A stretch of DNA of 64,000 nucleotides from Betaproteobacteria bacterium (GTDB lineage: Bacteria; Pseudomonadota; Gammaproteobacteria; Burkholderiales; Casimicrobiaceae): contig WRFN01000007.1 of the NCBI GenBank assembly GCA_009778785.1, forward strand, positions 33,093-97,092. Reading direction: 5' to 3'. The notes below the pieces were generated by a model, which did no database searches, was not told where the DNA came from, and saw only the letters and a program-made list of their open reading frames with translations. The translations under genes and the position numbers were made by a program. Of the stretch, positions 28,767 to 40,371 are shown one piece after another (the first letter of the stretch is position 1; every line of letters starts with the position of its first letter).

Positions 28767-30197
28767 TCAACTGCGCAGCACTTGCAGCAGGAAGTTGACG
28801 TCGTGGTTGATTTCGGGGTTGGTTTCGCGCAACTGGCTGATCTGGCGACAGGCGTGCAGCACGGTGGTGTGGTCGCGGCCGCCGAAGCGGTTACCGATTT
28901 CGGGCAGGGACAGTTCGGTCAATTCTTTGGCGAGCGCCATCGCTACTTGTCGCGGCCTGGCGATGGCGCGAGAGCGTTTTTTCGATTGCATGTCGGCGAT
29001 GCGGATTTTGTAATAATCGGCGACGGTTTTCTGGATGTTTTCGATCGACACTTGCCGGTTCTGTACGGCGATAAGGTCGCGCAGAGCTTCTTTAGTCACG
29101 TCCAGCGTGATTTTGGTGGCGTGGAAGCTGGCGTAGGCAAGTACGCGCTTCAACGCGCCTTCGAGTTCGCGCACATTGGAGCGGATGTGTTTGGCGATGA
29201 AGAAGGCTACTTGTTCGTCGAGCACGGTGTTGACCGATTTGGCTTTCGCCAGCAGAATCGCGACCCGCATTTCGAGTTCCGGCGGTTCCAGCGCGACGGT
29301 CAATCCCCAACCGAAGCGCGAGACCAACCGTTCTTCCAGCCCTTTGATTTCGCGCGGGTAGGTGTCGCAGGTGATAACGACTTGTTTGTTCGCTTCGACC
29401 AGCGCGTTGAACAGGTAGAAAAATTCTTCCTGGGTGCGACCTTTGTCGCGGAAGAACTGGATGTCGTCGATCAGCAGCAGGTCGAGCGAATGGTAATAGC
29501 GCTTGAATTCGTCGAACGATTTGTGTTGGTAAGCATGCACCACGTCGGAGACGTATTTCTCGGCGTGGATGTAGCGAATTCTGGCGGACGGCGTGTGTTG
29601 CAGCAGTTGGTTGCCGATGGCCTGAATCAAGTGGGTTTTGCCGAGGCCGACGCCGCCATAGATGAACAGCGGGTTGTACGAGGTCGGCGAATCGGCCACT
29701 TGCAGACTGGCGGCGCGCGCCAATTGGTTGGCTTTGCCGGTGACGAAGTTGTCGAACGTGAACGCCGAGTTCAGGCGGTGGGTTTCGTGACGGGCGCTGG
29801 TTTTGGTCGGAGCGGCGGCGACAGTGGCGGGTTTGGCAGAAGCGGCAGATGAGGCCGTTGCGACCGGAGCGGCGCTGCCATTGGGCGCAGCGGCGCCATT
29901 CGAGGCGGCGTGGTACGCGCCATTTGTTCCGGTCGCGTTCTTTTTGATGAGGAAGCGCAGACGCAACGGCTGCCCCGCAATGGATTGCGCCAGCGCTTCA
30001 ATGCGTTCGCCGAAGTGCCGCCGTACCCAGTCCTGCACAAACGTGTTGGGCGCCAGAATGCACAATTCCTCGGCAGTTTCTTCGCACGATAACAGCTTGA
30101 TCCACGTCGAAAATTGCTGTGGGCTCAGTTCCTTCGACAGCGTCGCCAGACAGGCAGACCATATCGGAGAATCGGCAGAGGAAGACGAAATGAGCAT
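28767..30197 (-). CDS. dnaA: replication initiator DnaA
   Basis: DnaA binds oriC and loads the helicase. From ATG 30197 the protein has 476 residues; a longer frame (from 30260) adds a non-conserved tail. AGGA abuts the ATG, so the exact start is uncertain. Domain I is at residues about 8–90, a low-complexity Ala/Thr-rich linker lies at about 95–140, the AAA+ domain has [16 protein letters not shown] and [11 protein letters not shown], and domain IV has [15 protein letters not shown] for box binding. No dnaN, gyrB or rpmH is adjacent: downstream is an IS remnant and upstream selC. Confidence 0.95.
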   Translation of the reverse strand: MLISSSSADSPIWSACLATLSKELSPQQFSTWIKLLSCEETAEELCILAPNTFVQDWVRRHFGERIEALAQSIAGQPLRLRFLIKKNATGTNGAYHAASNGAAAPNGSAAPVATASSAASAKPATVAAAPTKTSARHETHRLNSAFTFDNFVTGKANQLARAASLQVADSPTSYNPLFIYGGVGLGKTHLIQAIGNQLLQHTPSARIRYIHAEKYVSDVVHAYQHKSFDEFKRYYHSLDLLLIDDIQFFRDKGRTQEEFFYLFNALVEANKQVVITCDTYPREIKGLEERLVSRFGWGLTVALEPPELEMRVAILLAKAKSVNTVLDEQVAFFIAKHIRSNVRELEGALKRVLAYASFHATKITLDVTKEALRDLIAVQNRQVSIENIQKTVADYYKIRIADMQSKKRSRAIARPRQVAMALAKELTELSLPEIGNRFGGRDHTTVLHACRQISQLRETNPEINHDVNFLLQVLRS

Positions 30198-30484
30198 TCC
30201 TGTAAGGACAACTGAAAGGGATAAAAAAGCGCGTCCGTCAATACGGCCGCGCGAGAACACGGGAGACTATTTTACCTTACCGGGGGAAAAGGTTTTGATC
30301 TGACGCAAGTACCGGCGAGTATTTTTAGAGCAAAAGGGTGAAATTTTTATAATGCTTTGTTTTGCATCAAAAAACATTTTGATTGATTTTTTTCGGAGCG
30401 CTGAAAGTGTCATTCCGCGATAAAAAGTCTTGACAAGCGGTCGTTGTCGCATTAAGCGCGGGTATCAGCGTAACCCAAAGCACG

Positions 30485-30579
30485 TGGCGGAAGAGCACAG
30501 GAGTTGAACCTGCCCGGGGCTGCTGGCAGCCCCATCTGGATTTGAAGTCCAGCCGCCCCACCGGGGACGTTGCTCTTCC
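30485..30579 (-). tRNA. selC: tRNA-Sec (TCA)
   Basis: The 95-nt gene with encoded CCA has an 8-bp acceptor stem (GGAAGAGC/GCTCTTCC), a long variable arm (ATGGGGCTGCCAGCAGCCCC), and anticodon TCA in GGACTTCAAATCC. These features mark the selenocysteine tRNA. It lies between selB and dnaA on the same strand as both, 41 bp after the selB stop, so it may be part of the sel transcript. Confidence 0.97.
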
Positions 30580-30620
30580 GTGCTCAGAATTTTGCGTTGG
30601 GGTCGAAGGATACCGCAAAA

Positions 30621-32540
30621 TCATTGCTGTGAGTCGTCATTGAGCGCGAACAGTTCCGCGTCGCGCAGCAAATGACGGTTACCATGACGGCTGGTAAAGC
30701 CGCTGCGATCAAAGAATTCGAGAATCTGGATGGCCAGCTTGCGGCCGACGCCGAAACGATGACGCAAAGCGGCGGTTTCCATACTGCCGTTGTTGTTGTC
30801 ATTGCTGTTGTCGATACCAATAGCAGCATCGCGAACGGTCTGGGCTATGCGGGCAATTTGTGCCGCCAGATAGTAGCGATCACGAACGATAGCGATGACG
30901 AGCCCCAATCGCGTCGCTTTGTGCAACAAGGCGCGTGCGGTTTCTTCGGGAATTTGCGCGGCGTGCGCCAGATCGCGCACCCAACACGGTGGTTCGTGAA
31001 AAAGCGGCAGCAGATGTTGCCACAACAACTCTTCTTCGGCGGTGAAGGCCAGCCGGTGTTGCGGCAAATGCAGCCAGCCATGGGTGTTAATCAGGCGTTT
31101 TTCTGCCAGTAAGCGGTCGATGTGCGCAAAGACCAGCGCTTCCGGTGTGTTCGGCAGCGCCATTCGCCGCAAGCGGGCGCGCCCGACGCCGAGGTGTTCG
31201 GGCGTGCCCGCGTGAAATTCGGCCAGCACCGCGGTGAGTTTGTCGCACTGCTGCGCGGCCAACATTGCATCTATCGCGTAGCCGCCCTTGATAAGCGTGT
31301 CGGACGATTGCAGCACGATTTCCAACGCCGGCGCTGTTAATTGCCGCGCCCAGGCAAAGGCATCGAGTTCGACGGTGCCTTGTTGCAGCCACAGCACCAG
31401 AACATCACGGTCATCGTTGGCTTCGGCGCGACGCGCGAGCCAATGCAAAAATGTCGGCTGTCGCTTTCCGCGTCGCGGCGGCGCCAGTGACAACACGCGC
31501 GCACCGGCCAGCGTGTGTCGCGCGCTGATGTCGCGCACGACCAACACATCGTCGTCGGCCAGATGCAGCGGCGTATCGAGCGTGAGTTCGCACAATATCT
31601 GTTTCGTGGCAACATCGGGATGTTGCAACAACGACAACCGACCCGTCAAATGGCTGGCGGCGTGGTGCAAGTGAACCGACTGCGATGATTGCAAAGAAAC
31701 TGCCGGATCGAGAAGATCGAGTTCCACCAGACAACGATTCACCGGCCGCGGCGGCGCTTCTGACAGCAACCAATCACCGCGAGCGATGTCGTCCTTGTGA
31801 AGATCGCCGACGAGGTTCAACGCAATGCGTTGGCCGACATGCGCGGTTTCAACCGGATGATTTTGCGCGTGGAGATGACGCACCCGCATGGAACGTCCGA
31901 CGCCGGTCAACCATAGCGTGTCGCCGATACTGACGCGCCCGCCGAATGCTGTGCCGGTGACGACAAGACCCGCGCCGTGGACATGAAAAGCGCGGTCGAT
32001 CGCTAGCCGGAAGCGGCGGGTTTCGAACGCCGTCGCGGGTGGCGATGCCAGCGCTTGCAAGTGCGCCTTCAAGGCGGCGATGTTGTCGCCGGTGATGGCC
32101 GAAACTTCAAAAAAGGCGACATCACTCCAAGCGTAACGGCGCAAGGTTTGTTCAAGTGTCGCGCGAACTTCGGCGCGTCGCGCCGCTTCGACTTTGTCGG
32201 TCTTGGTCAATACAACGGTCAAGCCGGGAATGCGCAGCAAGTGCAAGATCGCCAAATGCTCTTCGGTTTGCGGCATGATTCCGTCGTCGCAGGCGACAAC
32301 GGGCAGCGCGTGTTGAACGCCGCCGACACCGGCCAGCATGTTGGACAAAAATTTTTCATGGCCTGGAACATCGACAAAACCGAGGGTTTCACCAGTTGGC
32401 AAAGGCAAGTAGGCATAACCGAGATCGATGGTCATTCCGCGCCGTTTTTCTTCGGGCAGTCGATCCGTATCGACGCCGGTCAGCGCCCGAAGCAGCGAAG
32501 TTTTACCATGATCGACATGGCCGGCGGTAACGAAAATCAT
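30621..32540 (-). CDS. selB: selenocysteine-specific elongation factor SelB
   Basis: SelB carries Sec-tRNA to the ribosome when it binds the SECIS hairpin next to a UGA. The 639-residue protein has an EF-Tu-like GTPase domain ([34 protein letters not shown]), two beta-barrels, and C-terminal winged helices that bind SECIS RNA ([20 protein letters not shown], ending in HLLRD). Length and order match SelB. It lies 10 bp after selA and before selC. Confidence 0.96.
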   Translation of the reverse strand: MIFVTAGHVDHGKTSLLRALTGVDTDRLPEEKRRGMTIDLGYAYLPLPTGETLGFVDVPGHEKFLSNMLAGVGGVQHALPVVACDDGIMPQTEEHLAILHLLRIPGLTVVLTKTDKVEAARRAEVRATLEQTLRRYAWSDVAFFEVSAITGDNIAALKAHLQALASPPATAFETRRFRLAIDRAFHVHGAGLVVTGTAFGGRVSIGDTLWLTGVGRSMRVRHLHAQNHPVETAHVGQRIALNLVGDLHKDDIARGDWLLSEAPPRPVNRCLVELDLLDPAVSLQSSQSVHLHHAASHLTGRLSLLQHPDVATKQILCELTLDTPLHLADDDVLVVRDISARHTLAGARVLSLAPPRRGKRQPTFLHWLARRAEANDDRDVLVLWLQQGTVELDAFAWARQLTAPALEIVLQSSDTLIKGGYAIDAMLAAQQCDKLTAVLAEFHAGTPEHLGVGRARLRRMALPNTPEALVFAHIDRLLAEKRLINTHGWLHLPQHRLAFTAEEELLWQHLLPLFHEPPCWVRDLAHAAQIPEETARALLHKATRLGLVIAIVRDRYYLAAQIARIAQTVRDAAIGIDNSNDNNNGSMETAALRHRFGVGRKLAIQILEFFDRSGFTSRHGNRHLLRDAELFALNDDSQQ

Positions 32541-32550
32541 CGGGGTTTTG

Positions 32551-33996
32551 CTATCGTGCGAAAGGCTTTTTGTTTTGTTCTTCTATAGTGGGCAATGAAA
32601 GGTTCCGGGTTCCCGCTGCTTGCAACGCTGCCAACAACTCGCTTTCGTCGTCGAGACAACGCAGGTCGAGCCACAAGCGATTGTCGGCAATGCGGCCGAG
32701 GATGGGTTTCGGTTGCGCGTGCCAGTGAGACGCCAGCGCTTCCAGTGTGCGGCCACGGCCATCGCGGGGGACGAAGGTCAGCGCTTGACTCGGCAAGGTG
32801 TTCATCGGAAGCGCGCCGCTGCCGATTTGCGACAGGCACGGCGTGCTGTCGATATTGAACGATGCGCCATAGGTGTTTCGACATTCCGGCAACAGGCGTT
32901 CGACGGCTTGCGCGATGTCCGACAACGGGCGCGTCAAATAACGCAAGGTCGGCAGCAGCAACGGCAATTGATCGCTGCGCAAGTAAAGACGCAAGGTGGC
33001 CTCCAGCGCGGCCAGTGTGATTTTGTCGCAACGCAGGGCGCGTTTGAGCGGATGTTTTTGCAAGCGCGCGATGGCATCAGCGCGACCGACGATGATGCCC
33101 GCTTGCGGCCCGCCCAGCAGTTTGTCGCCGGAGAAGCTCACCAGATCAACACCATCGGCCAGAATTTGTTGCGGCATGGTTTCGGCGGGAAGGCCGTAGG
33201 CGCTCATGTCGATCAACGCGCCGCTGCCCAGATCGCTGACGACGGGGACGCCGGTTTCGCGCCCCAGCGTTACCAGTTCGGCTTCCGATACTGCCGAGGT
33301 GAAACCTTCGATCCGGTAGTTGCTGGTGTGAACTTTGACGAGTAGCGCGGTGCGCTCAGTGATGGCGTTGCGATAATCGGCGAGATGGGTACGGTTGGTG
33401 GTGCCGACCTCAACCAGGGTACAACCGGCTTGTCGCATCACGTCGGGAATTCGGAAAGCGCCGCCGATTTCGATCAGTTCGCCGCGCGAAGCAATGGCTT
33501 CTTTGCCGTCGGCGAGCGCCGCGAACATCAGCAGCACGGCGGCGGCGTTGTTGTTGACGATACAGCAGGCTTCGGCGCCGGTGATTTCCCGCAACAAAGC
33601 AGCGACGGTATCGTCACGGTGGCCGCGTTGCGCTTCATCGAGATTGTATTCGAGCGTAACCGGCGCGCGCATCACGCGGGCGACGGCCCCGATAGCGTCG
33701 TCGGCCAGTTGGGCGCGACCCAGATTGGTGTGCAGCACGACGCCGGTCAAATTGAAGACCGGTTTGAGTTTCGACGCGCTTCGTTCTGCCAACGTTTGTT
33801 GCAATGCCCTTGACCAGTTGCTTGTCCATTCCGGCAAGGCGCGGTGGGCGGCGATATGAGCGCGGGCTTGAGCAAGCAAGGTTCGCGCCGCATCGGCGGT
33901 CAAACGCTGGCCGTACCGCGCTACCAGCGGCGCAACCGTCACATCATGGAGCAAACGATCGACCGAGGGAAGCTGCGGATACAGGGCGTCCGGCAC
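32551..33996 (-). CDS. selA: L-seryl-tRNA(Sec) selenium transferase
   Basis: SelA converts Ser-tRNA(Sec) to Sec-tRNA(Sec) with selenophosphate as donor, as a PLP-dependent decamer. The 481-residue protein shows the PLP-lysine motif [13 protein letters not shown] (about residues 292–304), VINNN-like NNNAAAVLL, and the N-terminal helical domain (PSVDRLL) that binds tRNA. It starts 2 bp after the fdhE stop and precedes selB by 10 bp, so one transcript is likely. selD is not in the window. Confidence 0.96.
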   Translation of the reverse strand: MPDALYPQLPSVDRLLHDVTVAPLVARYGQRLTADAARTLLAQARAHIAAHRALPEWTSNWSRALQQTLAERSASKLKPVFNLTGVVLHTNLGRAQLADDAIGAVARVMRAPVTLEYNLDEAQRGHRDDTVAALLREITGAEACCIVNNNAAAVLLMFAALADGKEAIASRGELIEIGGAFRIPDVMRQAGCTLVEVGTTNRTHLADYRNAITERTALLVKVHTSNYRIEGFTSAVSEAELVTLGRETGVPVVSDLGSGALIDMSAYGLPAETMPQQILADGVDLVSFSGDKLLGGPQAGIIVGRADAIARLQKHPLKRALRCDKITLAALEATLRLYLRSDQLPLLLPTLRYLTRPLSDIAQAVERLLPECRNTYGASFNIDSTPCLSQIGSGALPMNTLPSQALTFVPRDGRGRTLEALASHWHAQPKPILGRIADNRLWLDLRCLDDESELLAALQAAGTRNLSLPTIEEQNKKPFAR

Positions 33997-33998
33997 GG

Positions 33999-34892
33999 CT
34001 ATGGCGACGGGAACAGGAAGGGATTGATGCTGCTTCGGCTGAAGCCTTCGTCTTCGAGACGCGCGTCGAGCGCCAGACTGGCGAGATCATCGGCCACGGC
34101 ATCCACTTCTTTGTCGTCTTTCTGGTAAAGGATTTTCAAATAGCTGTGACAGTCGCCGCAACTCTCGGCCTTGACTGCCGGAAACTGATTTTCAAGCGAC
34201 CAGTAGTCGATATCGCGACTGCTGTCGCAGTTACTGCACAGCGCGCGTACCACGTGCCATTCGCTTTCGCAAAGTCGGCAATGCAAGTAACGCAGGCCGT
34301 CAGGGTGAACGACGCTGGCAATCGGCGCGTTGCCGCACAGGGGGCACAGGTGGTGCGCTACATCGCTTTTTTCGGCGATGACGATTTTGCTGCGCGCGAT
34401 GCGCTGCATCGCAGTCAGCGACAACGCCGCCCAGAAGAACGGCGCGCCATCGCTGCCGGTGAGTGTCGTATCGTTATCGAACAATGCGTGGGCAGCAGCC
34501 GTTCGCTGTACCGCGTCGAGCTTTTTCAGGCGACCAAGGACAGGCTGTACCGACTCGGGCACGTACGGCATGAGCGTTGCCAGCAAGGTCGTCAAACTTT
34601 CCTGCCAGAAGCGATCTTGCAGTAACCGCGCCATCGACAACGGCGGGGTGACGCCATCGACGTGCAGCGTCGTGGTCGGCATCGGCGAGCCGTCATCACG
34701 ACGACTCAAAAGGTGTTGTACTTCGACAATCTGCGCGACGAACAACAGGTAGGCGCGCAATGAAGGCTCGCGTTCGGCCAACGTGCGCAACCGCCGCGCG
34801 CGCGTTTCGTACAGCGTGACCGGATTGGCAAGAAAAAGCGACGCGATAGAGCCTATCGCGTCGGCAGAAGTCGAAGGAAAATCGCTGGACAT
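33999..34892 (-). CDS. fdhE: formate dehydrogenase accessory protein FdhE
   Basis: FdhE is required for assembly of respiratory formate dehydrogenase. The 297-residue protein carries three to four CxxC pairs in the C-terminal half ([26 protein letters not shown]) that bind a redox-active metal centre. The ATG at 34892 overlaps the fdnI stop (TGATG), implying coupled translation. It sits between the structural genes and selA. Confidence 0.95.
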   Translation of the reverse strand: MSSDFPSTSADAIGSIASLFLANPVTLYETRARRLRTLAEREPSLRAYLLFVAQIVEVQHLLSRRDDGSPMPTTTLHVDGVTPPLSMARLLQDRFWQESLTTLLATLMPYVPESVQPVLGRLKKLDAVQRTAAAHALFDNDTTLTGSDGAPFFWAALSLTAMQRIARSKIVIAEKSDVAHHLCPLCGNAPIASVVHPDGLRYLHCRLCESEWHVVRALCSNCDSSRDIDYWSLENQFPAVKAESCGDCHSYLKILYQKDDKEVDAVADDLASLALDARLEDEGFSRSSINPFLFPSP

Positions 34893-35533
34893 CAGGTACT
34901 TTTGCTTTCTTTGGTTTCCATTTCACGCAGCCAGCGAGGGTGATGTTTCTTGACCCAAGAACGGGTGACCGTCCCGTAAACCATGCCGCGCAATGTCCCT
35001 TTATACCAGAAACCCATATAGATGTGTACGATAATCAGGAACATCATCAGGATGCCGCACAGCGAATGCAGGAGCAGCGCCAGCCGCAGCAGCGTGATCG
35101 GGAAAAGATCGGCAAAATAAGGCCGCCATGTCACCAAGCCGGTGAGCAGAAGAATGGCTGCCAATATCATGATTTTCCAGAACAGCATTTTCTGGCCCGG
35201 GTTGTAATGGCCGACTTCAAAAACGCGATGCTCTTTCCCTTTCAGGATGTCGGAGAGATGCGAAAACCACTTTCTGTCTCCTTTTTCCGGAAGAGAATAG
35301 GCGGCGTTTTTGACGAGCAGTACGGCAAGCCCGACCATCATCACCAAGCCGAAAATCGGATGCAGGAACTGAGCCAGTTGAGGCGTACCCAGAATATCCA
35401 GCATCCAGTGCAGCGACGGGAAGAAAAATCCCAGCCCCGAAATGGCGACCATGAGAAAAGCGAACGCGGTCAGCCAGTGCGCAACGCGCACCGGGAAGGG
35501 ATGCCGCAAAACAACGTCTTTTTGATTAGTCAT
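34892..35533 (-). CDS. fdnI: formate dehydrogenase gamma subunit (cytochrome b556)
   Basis: FdnI anchors the enzyme in the inner membrane and passes electrons from the beta subunit to quinone through two hemes b. The 213-residue protein has four membrane helices (around residues 15–35, 50–75, 115–135 and 150–175) and conserved His residues ([25 protein letters not shown]). It overlaps fdnH by 8 nt. The family length is about 210–220. Confidence 0.94.
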   Translation of the reverse strand: MTNQKDVVLRHPFPVRVAHWLTAFAFLMVAISGLGFFFPSLHWMLDILGTPQLAQFLHPIFGLVMMVGLAVLLVKNAAYSLPEKGDRKWFSHLSDILKGKEHRVFEVGHYNPGQKMLFWKIMILAAILLLTGLVTWRPYFADLFPITLLRLALLLHSLCGILMMFLIIVHIYMGFWYKGTLRGMVYGTVTRSWVKKHHPRWLREMETKESKST

Positions 35534-36395
35534 GATGATCCTCCTCGTCGTCTTCGGTCACAGGGCCGGAGCCGATGTAATGCAATGCAGCGGCCGCAAA
35601 TGTCGCAATAAAGCCGACAGCAGCCAACGGTTTGAATATGCCTTTCCAGAAACTGACCATCGGGCTGATGGCCGGGTCTTTGGGCAAACCACCGTACAAC
35701 TCGGGGCGGTCGGCATGATGCAAAACATACATGACGTGTGTTCCGCCGACGCCTTGCGGGTCGTACAGCCCGGCGTTGGCAAAACCGCGCGACTGCAATT
35801 CGGCGACACGTTCGTCAGCGCGGACTTTCATGCCTTCCTTGCTGCCGAACATGATGGCACTGGTCGGGCAGGTCTTCACGCAGGCCGGTTCCTGCCCGAC
35901 GGAAACGCGATCGATACACAACGTGCACTTGTAAACACGTTTGTCGACCGGGTTTTGCCGCGGAATATTGAACGGGCAACCCGCGATGCAGTAACCGCAA
36001 CCGGTACAAAGATCGGAAACGAAATCGACGATCCCGTTGGCGTGTTTGACAATCGCGCCCGGAACCGGACACGATTTCAAACAGCCGGGGTCTTCGCAAT
36101 GCATACAGCCGTCTTTGCGCATCAGCCATTGCAACTTGCCGTTTTCCACGACTTCGTTGTAACGCATCACCGTCCACGCCTTCGGGCCGAGATCGGCCGG
36201 ATTGTCGTAAACGCCGACGGTATGGCCGATTTCGGGACGGTAGTCGTTCCATTCCGAACAAGCGACTTGACAGGCTTTGCAGCCGATGCAAATCGTCGTG
36301 TCGATCAGCTTCGCCACTTGCTGCTGAAAATCGCGCACTTGCGGCGCTTGCGTCAAGTCGTTGGTGGCGGAACGTTGGATAAGGTCTTGTGTCAT
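35526..36395 (-). CDS. fdnH: formate dehydrogenase beta subunit (4Fe-4S)
   Basis: FdnH carries four [4Fe-4S] clusters that pass electrons from the catalytic subunit to the cytochrome. The 289-residue protein has four Cys clusters ([42 protein letters not shown]…CVKTC) and a C-terminal anchor helix (ISPMVSFW to LHYIGSG). The ATG at 36395 is chosen because a full TAAGGAGGC ribosome site precedes it. It closely resembles E. coli FdnH. Confidence 0.95.
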   Translation of the reverse strand: MTQDLIQRSATNDLTQAPQVRDFQQQVAKLIDTTICIGCKACQVACSEWNDYRPEIGHTVGVYDNPADLGPKAWTVMRYNEVVENGKLQWLMRKDGCMHCEDPGCLKSCPVPGAIVKHANGIVDFVSDLCTGCGYCIAGCPFNIPRQNPVDKRVYKCTLCIDRVSVGQEPACVKTCPTSAIMFGSKEGMKVRADERVAELQSRGFANAGLYDPQGVGGTHVMYVLHHADRPELYGGLPKDPAISPMVSFWKGIFKPLAAVGFIATFAAAALHYIGSGPVTEDDEEDHHD

Positions 36396-36405
36396 GTTCG
36401 CCTCC

Positions 36406-39400
36406 TTACGCTTTCTCGACGTTGACCAGGAACGCCTTGTATTCCGGCGTTTGCGCGTTGGCATCGCCGACGGCGGTTGTCAGGCGGTTGGCCAGATAGC
36501 CCTTGACGGCCACACCTTTGAAACCCCAGTGGATCGGCAGACCGACGGTCTCGACTTCCTGACCGTTGACTTTGAACATCTGGATTCTCTTGGTAACCGC
36601 CGCTTTGAGCTTGATGGCGCCGCGCGATGAACTGACTTTGATCATGTCGCCCGACTGAACGCCGACTTTCTTCGCCAGCGTTTCGCTGATTTCAGCAAAC
36701 GCTTCCGGTTGCGTGATAGCGTTGAGTTTGGACGATTTCGTCAGCGTATGGAAATGCTCGGTCAGCCGGTAGGTCGTGGCAACATACGGATACTTCTTCG
36801 GATCGCCGAAGTTGTCGTCGTTCTTCATGATGCGCGTGACCGGATTGGACACCACGTTCGGATGCAACGGATTGGTGCCCAGCGGCGTTTCTATCGGCTC
36901 ATAGTGTTCAGGGAACGGCCCCTCGGCCATCTTGCCCTGAGCAAACAATCCGCCGACGCCGTCCGCTTGCATGATGAACGGCATCACCGCGCTTCCCGGT
37001 GGCGCTGCGCCGAAGTCGGGAACGTCGTAACCGGTCCACGCCGCACCGTTCCACCACAACAGCTTGCGCTTCGGATCCCACGGCTTGCCTTGCGGATCCA
37101 GCGACGCGCGATTGTAGAGAACGCGACGGTTCAGCGGCCACGCCCACGCCCAGCCCGGCATGACGCCGAGGCCGGACGGATCGGCGTTGCTGCGCCGCGC
37201 CATCTGATTGCCGGCCTCAGTCCAACTGCCGGTGAAAATCCAGCAACCACCGGTGGTTGTGCCGTCATCGCGCATCTGGGCGAAGCTGCTCAGCAACTGG
37301 CCTTTGTGCAAAACGACATTGCCGCCGGCGTCGGTGAGATCAACCAGCGCGCGGCCGTTCATTTCCTTGGCGACGGCTTCAGCAGCCGGCGCTTCGGGAT
37401 TCACATAGTTCCAGCTCATATTGAGCAGCGGCTCGACGGCTTTGCCGCCTTCGCTCTCGTACAAGCGACGCACTGCCATCATGATGCCGGCGATGCACTC
37501 GGAGTCATCCCTGCCTTCACCCGGAACATCGGCGCCTTTCCAGTGCCATTGCAGCAAGCGGCCGGAGTTGACGAGCGCGCCTTCTTCCTCGGCAAAGCAC
37601 GAGGATGGCAACCGGAAAACTTCGGTTTGAATCGAGGCCGGATTGACATCGTTGAACTCGCCGTGATTTTGCCAGAAGCACGACGTTTCATTGTCCATCG
37701 GGTCGATCACCACGAGGTATTTGAGTTTCGACAAGGCGCGAATACTCTTGTTGGAATCCGGGAAGGACGCCAACAGATTGATGCCCTGACAGATACAGCC
37801 GTTCAGCTTGCCGTCTTCCATCGCGCTCATCGTGTACATGAAGTCGTTGAGGCGATCCCATTTCGGCAGCCAGTCGTAACCGAAATGGTTTTCCGGCGTG
37901 GCTTTGTCGCCGTAAAAACTCTTCAGCAAACTGACGAAGAATTTGGAATAGTTGCCCCAGTAATTGACTTGCCCCTGCACCAGTGTTTTGGGCGTGACCG
38001 CCGCGAGGAACGTTGGCAGATCGGGGAATTTTTCCGACGGCAATGCCAGATAACCCGGCAAGGCGGTGGCCATGATGCCAAGGTCGGTGATGCCCTGCAC
38101 GTTGGTGTGACCGCGCAACGCGTTGATGCCGCCGCCGGGCATGCCGATGTTGCCGAGCAACAATTGGATGATGGCCATCGCCCGAATGTTCTGCGAGCCG
38201 ACGGTGTGTTCGGTCCAGCCCAGCGCATAGAGTGACGTCATCGTTTTGTCCGGCGTTGCCGTTTCGGCAAACAGTTCGCAGGCAACTTTGAAACGCTCCT
38301 GCGTCGTGCCGCAAATGTTTTCGACGATTTCCGGCGTGTAGCGACTGACGTGCTCTTTCAGCAAGTTAAAGACGCAGCGTGGATTCGACAGCGACGGATC
38401 GCGTTTGGCGAACCCGTGTTCGTCGAGTTGATACGCCCACGAGGCTTTGTCGTAAATGCGTTTCTGCGCATCGTATCCGCTGAACAGCCCTTCGTTGAAC
38501 GAGAAATCATCGCGCACCAAAAAGCTGGCGTTGGTGTAGTTGAGAACGTACTCGTGTTGAATCTTGTCGTTGGAGAGCAGGTAATTCGCCACTCCCAACA
38601 GGAACGTGATATCGGTGCCCGACCGCAACGGCACATATTCGTCGGCCACTGCCGCCGAACGAGTGAAACGCGGATCGATCACCATAACTTTGGCGTTATT
38701 GTGAATTTTGGCATCAACCACCCAGCGGAATCCCACCGGATGCGCTTCTGCCGGATTTCCACCCATGATTACGACCAGATTGGCATTCTTGATGTCAACC
38801 CAGTGGTTCGTCATCGCACCGCGACCAAATGATGGAGCAAGACCTGCTACCGTTGGCGCGTGTCAGACACGGGCGATATTATCGACGTGAATCAGTCCCA
38901 GAGCGCGGGTCAGTTTCTGCGTCAGAAAACCGGCCTCGTTGGTAATCGAAGTGCTTGCCATCATGCTCAATGTCGGCAAACGGTTGACGGTAACGCCGTC
39001 GGTGTTCCGCTCGACGAAATTGGCGTCGCGGTCATCCTTGATGTGGCGCGCGATACGCGACAACGCATCTTCCCAACTGATGCGCTTCCACTTGTCGGTG
39101 CCGGGTTCGCGCACTTCGGGATATTGCAGCCGATCCTTGCTGTGGATGAAGTCGATCAGGCCGGCGCCTTTCGGGCACAACGCGCCGCGACTGACCGGAT
39201 GATCGGGATCGCCTTCAATATGAAAAATGGAATTCTTGGCGTTACCGGCGCCATCGTTCATGCTGTACATCAACACACCACAGCCGACCGAACAGTACGG
39301 ACAGGTGTTGCGTACTTCACGAGCGCGCAGTAATTTGTATTGGCGCGTTTGCGCCAGCGCCGTTCCCGGCGCGAAACCCAGTGCGGCAAGAGTCGTTCCG

Positions 39401-39450
39401 GCCATACCGCCAGAACAAATCTTGAAGAACTGCCTTCGATTCACTTGCAT
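36406..39450 (-). CDS. fdnG: formate dehydrogenase alpha subunit, selenoprotein (Sec at TGA 38863-38865)
   Basis: The 1014-residue molybdoenzyme oxidises formate to CO2, facing the periplasm. It starts with a Tat signal (NRRQFFK), has the [4Fe-4S] site CPYCSVGC plus CPKG, and reads through an in-frame TGA as residue 196: [21 protein letters not shown]. Sec occupies the same place as Sec196 of E. coli FdnG. A naive ORF scan splits the gene into 38863–39450 and 36406–38814. AAGGAG precedes the ATG. The C-terminal molybdopterin-binding part is intact ([12 protein letters not shown]). fdnH starts 10 bp after its stop. Confidence 0.97.
38820..38865 (-). promoter_or_regulatory. bacterial SECIS element of fdnG
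   Basis: Starting at the TGA, the mRNA can fold into a stem whose apical part is GCAGGTCTTGC: a GCA/TGC stem with loop GGTCT. The GGUCU loop and flanking stem match the SECIS of E. coli fdnG/fdhF closely, including ACGGTAGCA upstream. It is the SelB-binding signal. Confidence 0.92.
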
Positions 39451-39875
39451 GGTTCACTCCTTATGGGATAGAGATCGGCAAGCGCTGCTTTATCTGAGAT
39501 GCTTATCGCAACAGTACAAACACTTGACGAAAAAGAAAAGCAAATAACTTTTGGTTTGTGTTTGATGAATCGCCCCCTTGAATAATTATTTAATATAACT
39601 TGCCGCCAAATTTGATTTTTCAGTTTCATTCTGGCGACCACCCGCTCCAGGGGAATTTGAATAATTTTTCGTGTGCTATTTCACGCTGCATGCAACGTAA
39701 AATAAATAATTCCCCTAAGCTTGCTACAGAGTAGTTTATTAAAATAGATGGCTATTAGCAAGACGAAAACGGGAAAATTAAATTTTGTTTGATGCAAGAA
39801 TCCGTAATATGAAAATGGATATCGCAGAAGTAGCTTCGGAAATTCGGACAGATTGATAAGTGTTAACACTGTCGA
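39451..39875. other. AT-rich region upstream of fdnG
   Basis: The segment is much more AT-rich than its neighbours. It should hold the fdnG promoter. No clear FNR (TTGAT-N4-ATCAA) or NarL site was seen. No supported gene is present; short hydrophobic frames occur by chance. Confidence 0.4.
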
Positions 39876-40190
39876 AGAAATCGGAATTTAGCGACAATCC
39901 GATAGTTGTGTTCTGAAAAGCGCAGAGACCGGGGCACCGATACCGACACTGTGCCGGGAACACGAGATCAGTTCGGCGACGTTTTACAAATGGCGCAGCA
40001 AATACGGTGGTATGGATGCTTCGCTGATGGGTCAGATGAAAGAGATCATGGCCGAGAACGCAAAGCTGAAGAAGATGTATGCGGAAGTGCAACTGGCAGC
40101 GAAAGAGTTAAAAGAAGCACTGTCAAAAAAATAGTGGGGCCATCGGTGCGCCAGCAGATAGCCGCAGAAGCGGTAGAGAAGACGACGATA
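39876..40190 (+). pseudogene. IS407-type (IS3 family) transposase remnant (orfA part, orfB start)
   Basis: One frame translates to the C-terminal part of OrfA: PIPTLCREHEISSATFYKWR, SKYGGMD, MAENAKLKKMYAEVQL, LKEALSKK, with stop TAG at 40132–40134. It shows the HTH and leucine-rich linker of the IS407 group. The start lacks the usual N-terminus. Directly after an A7 run (the usual frameshift site) the next frame reads VGPSVRQQIAAEAVEKTTIS, the start of OrfB, which then ends. The copy is dead. It is the right partner of the remnant at 28570. Confidence 0.85.
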
Positions 40191-40371
40191 AGCGTTCGGC
40201 AGGCGCCTAATCGCGGGCCCGCCCCCGTACCCCTGTTATGCTCTTGTGGCCTAGTCCAATTGGCGGTACACTTAAAGTAAGTATGCACTATCGGCGGGTG
40301 TTGCAAAACGTCCTGATCCTCAGTTCACCCTTAACGCTCGATTCATTCAGCGCATCCCAGAAAGGGCCGTC

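Noticed and set aside
30198..30484. oriC directly upstream of dnaA
   Set aside because: No TTATCCACA-type boxes or AT-rich repeats typical of an origin were seen in this gap.
36406..39450. fdnG as a pseudogene broken by a stop codon
   Set aside because: The stop is TGA at the known Sec position with a SECIS hairpin, and selA, selB and selC are next to it.
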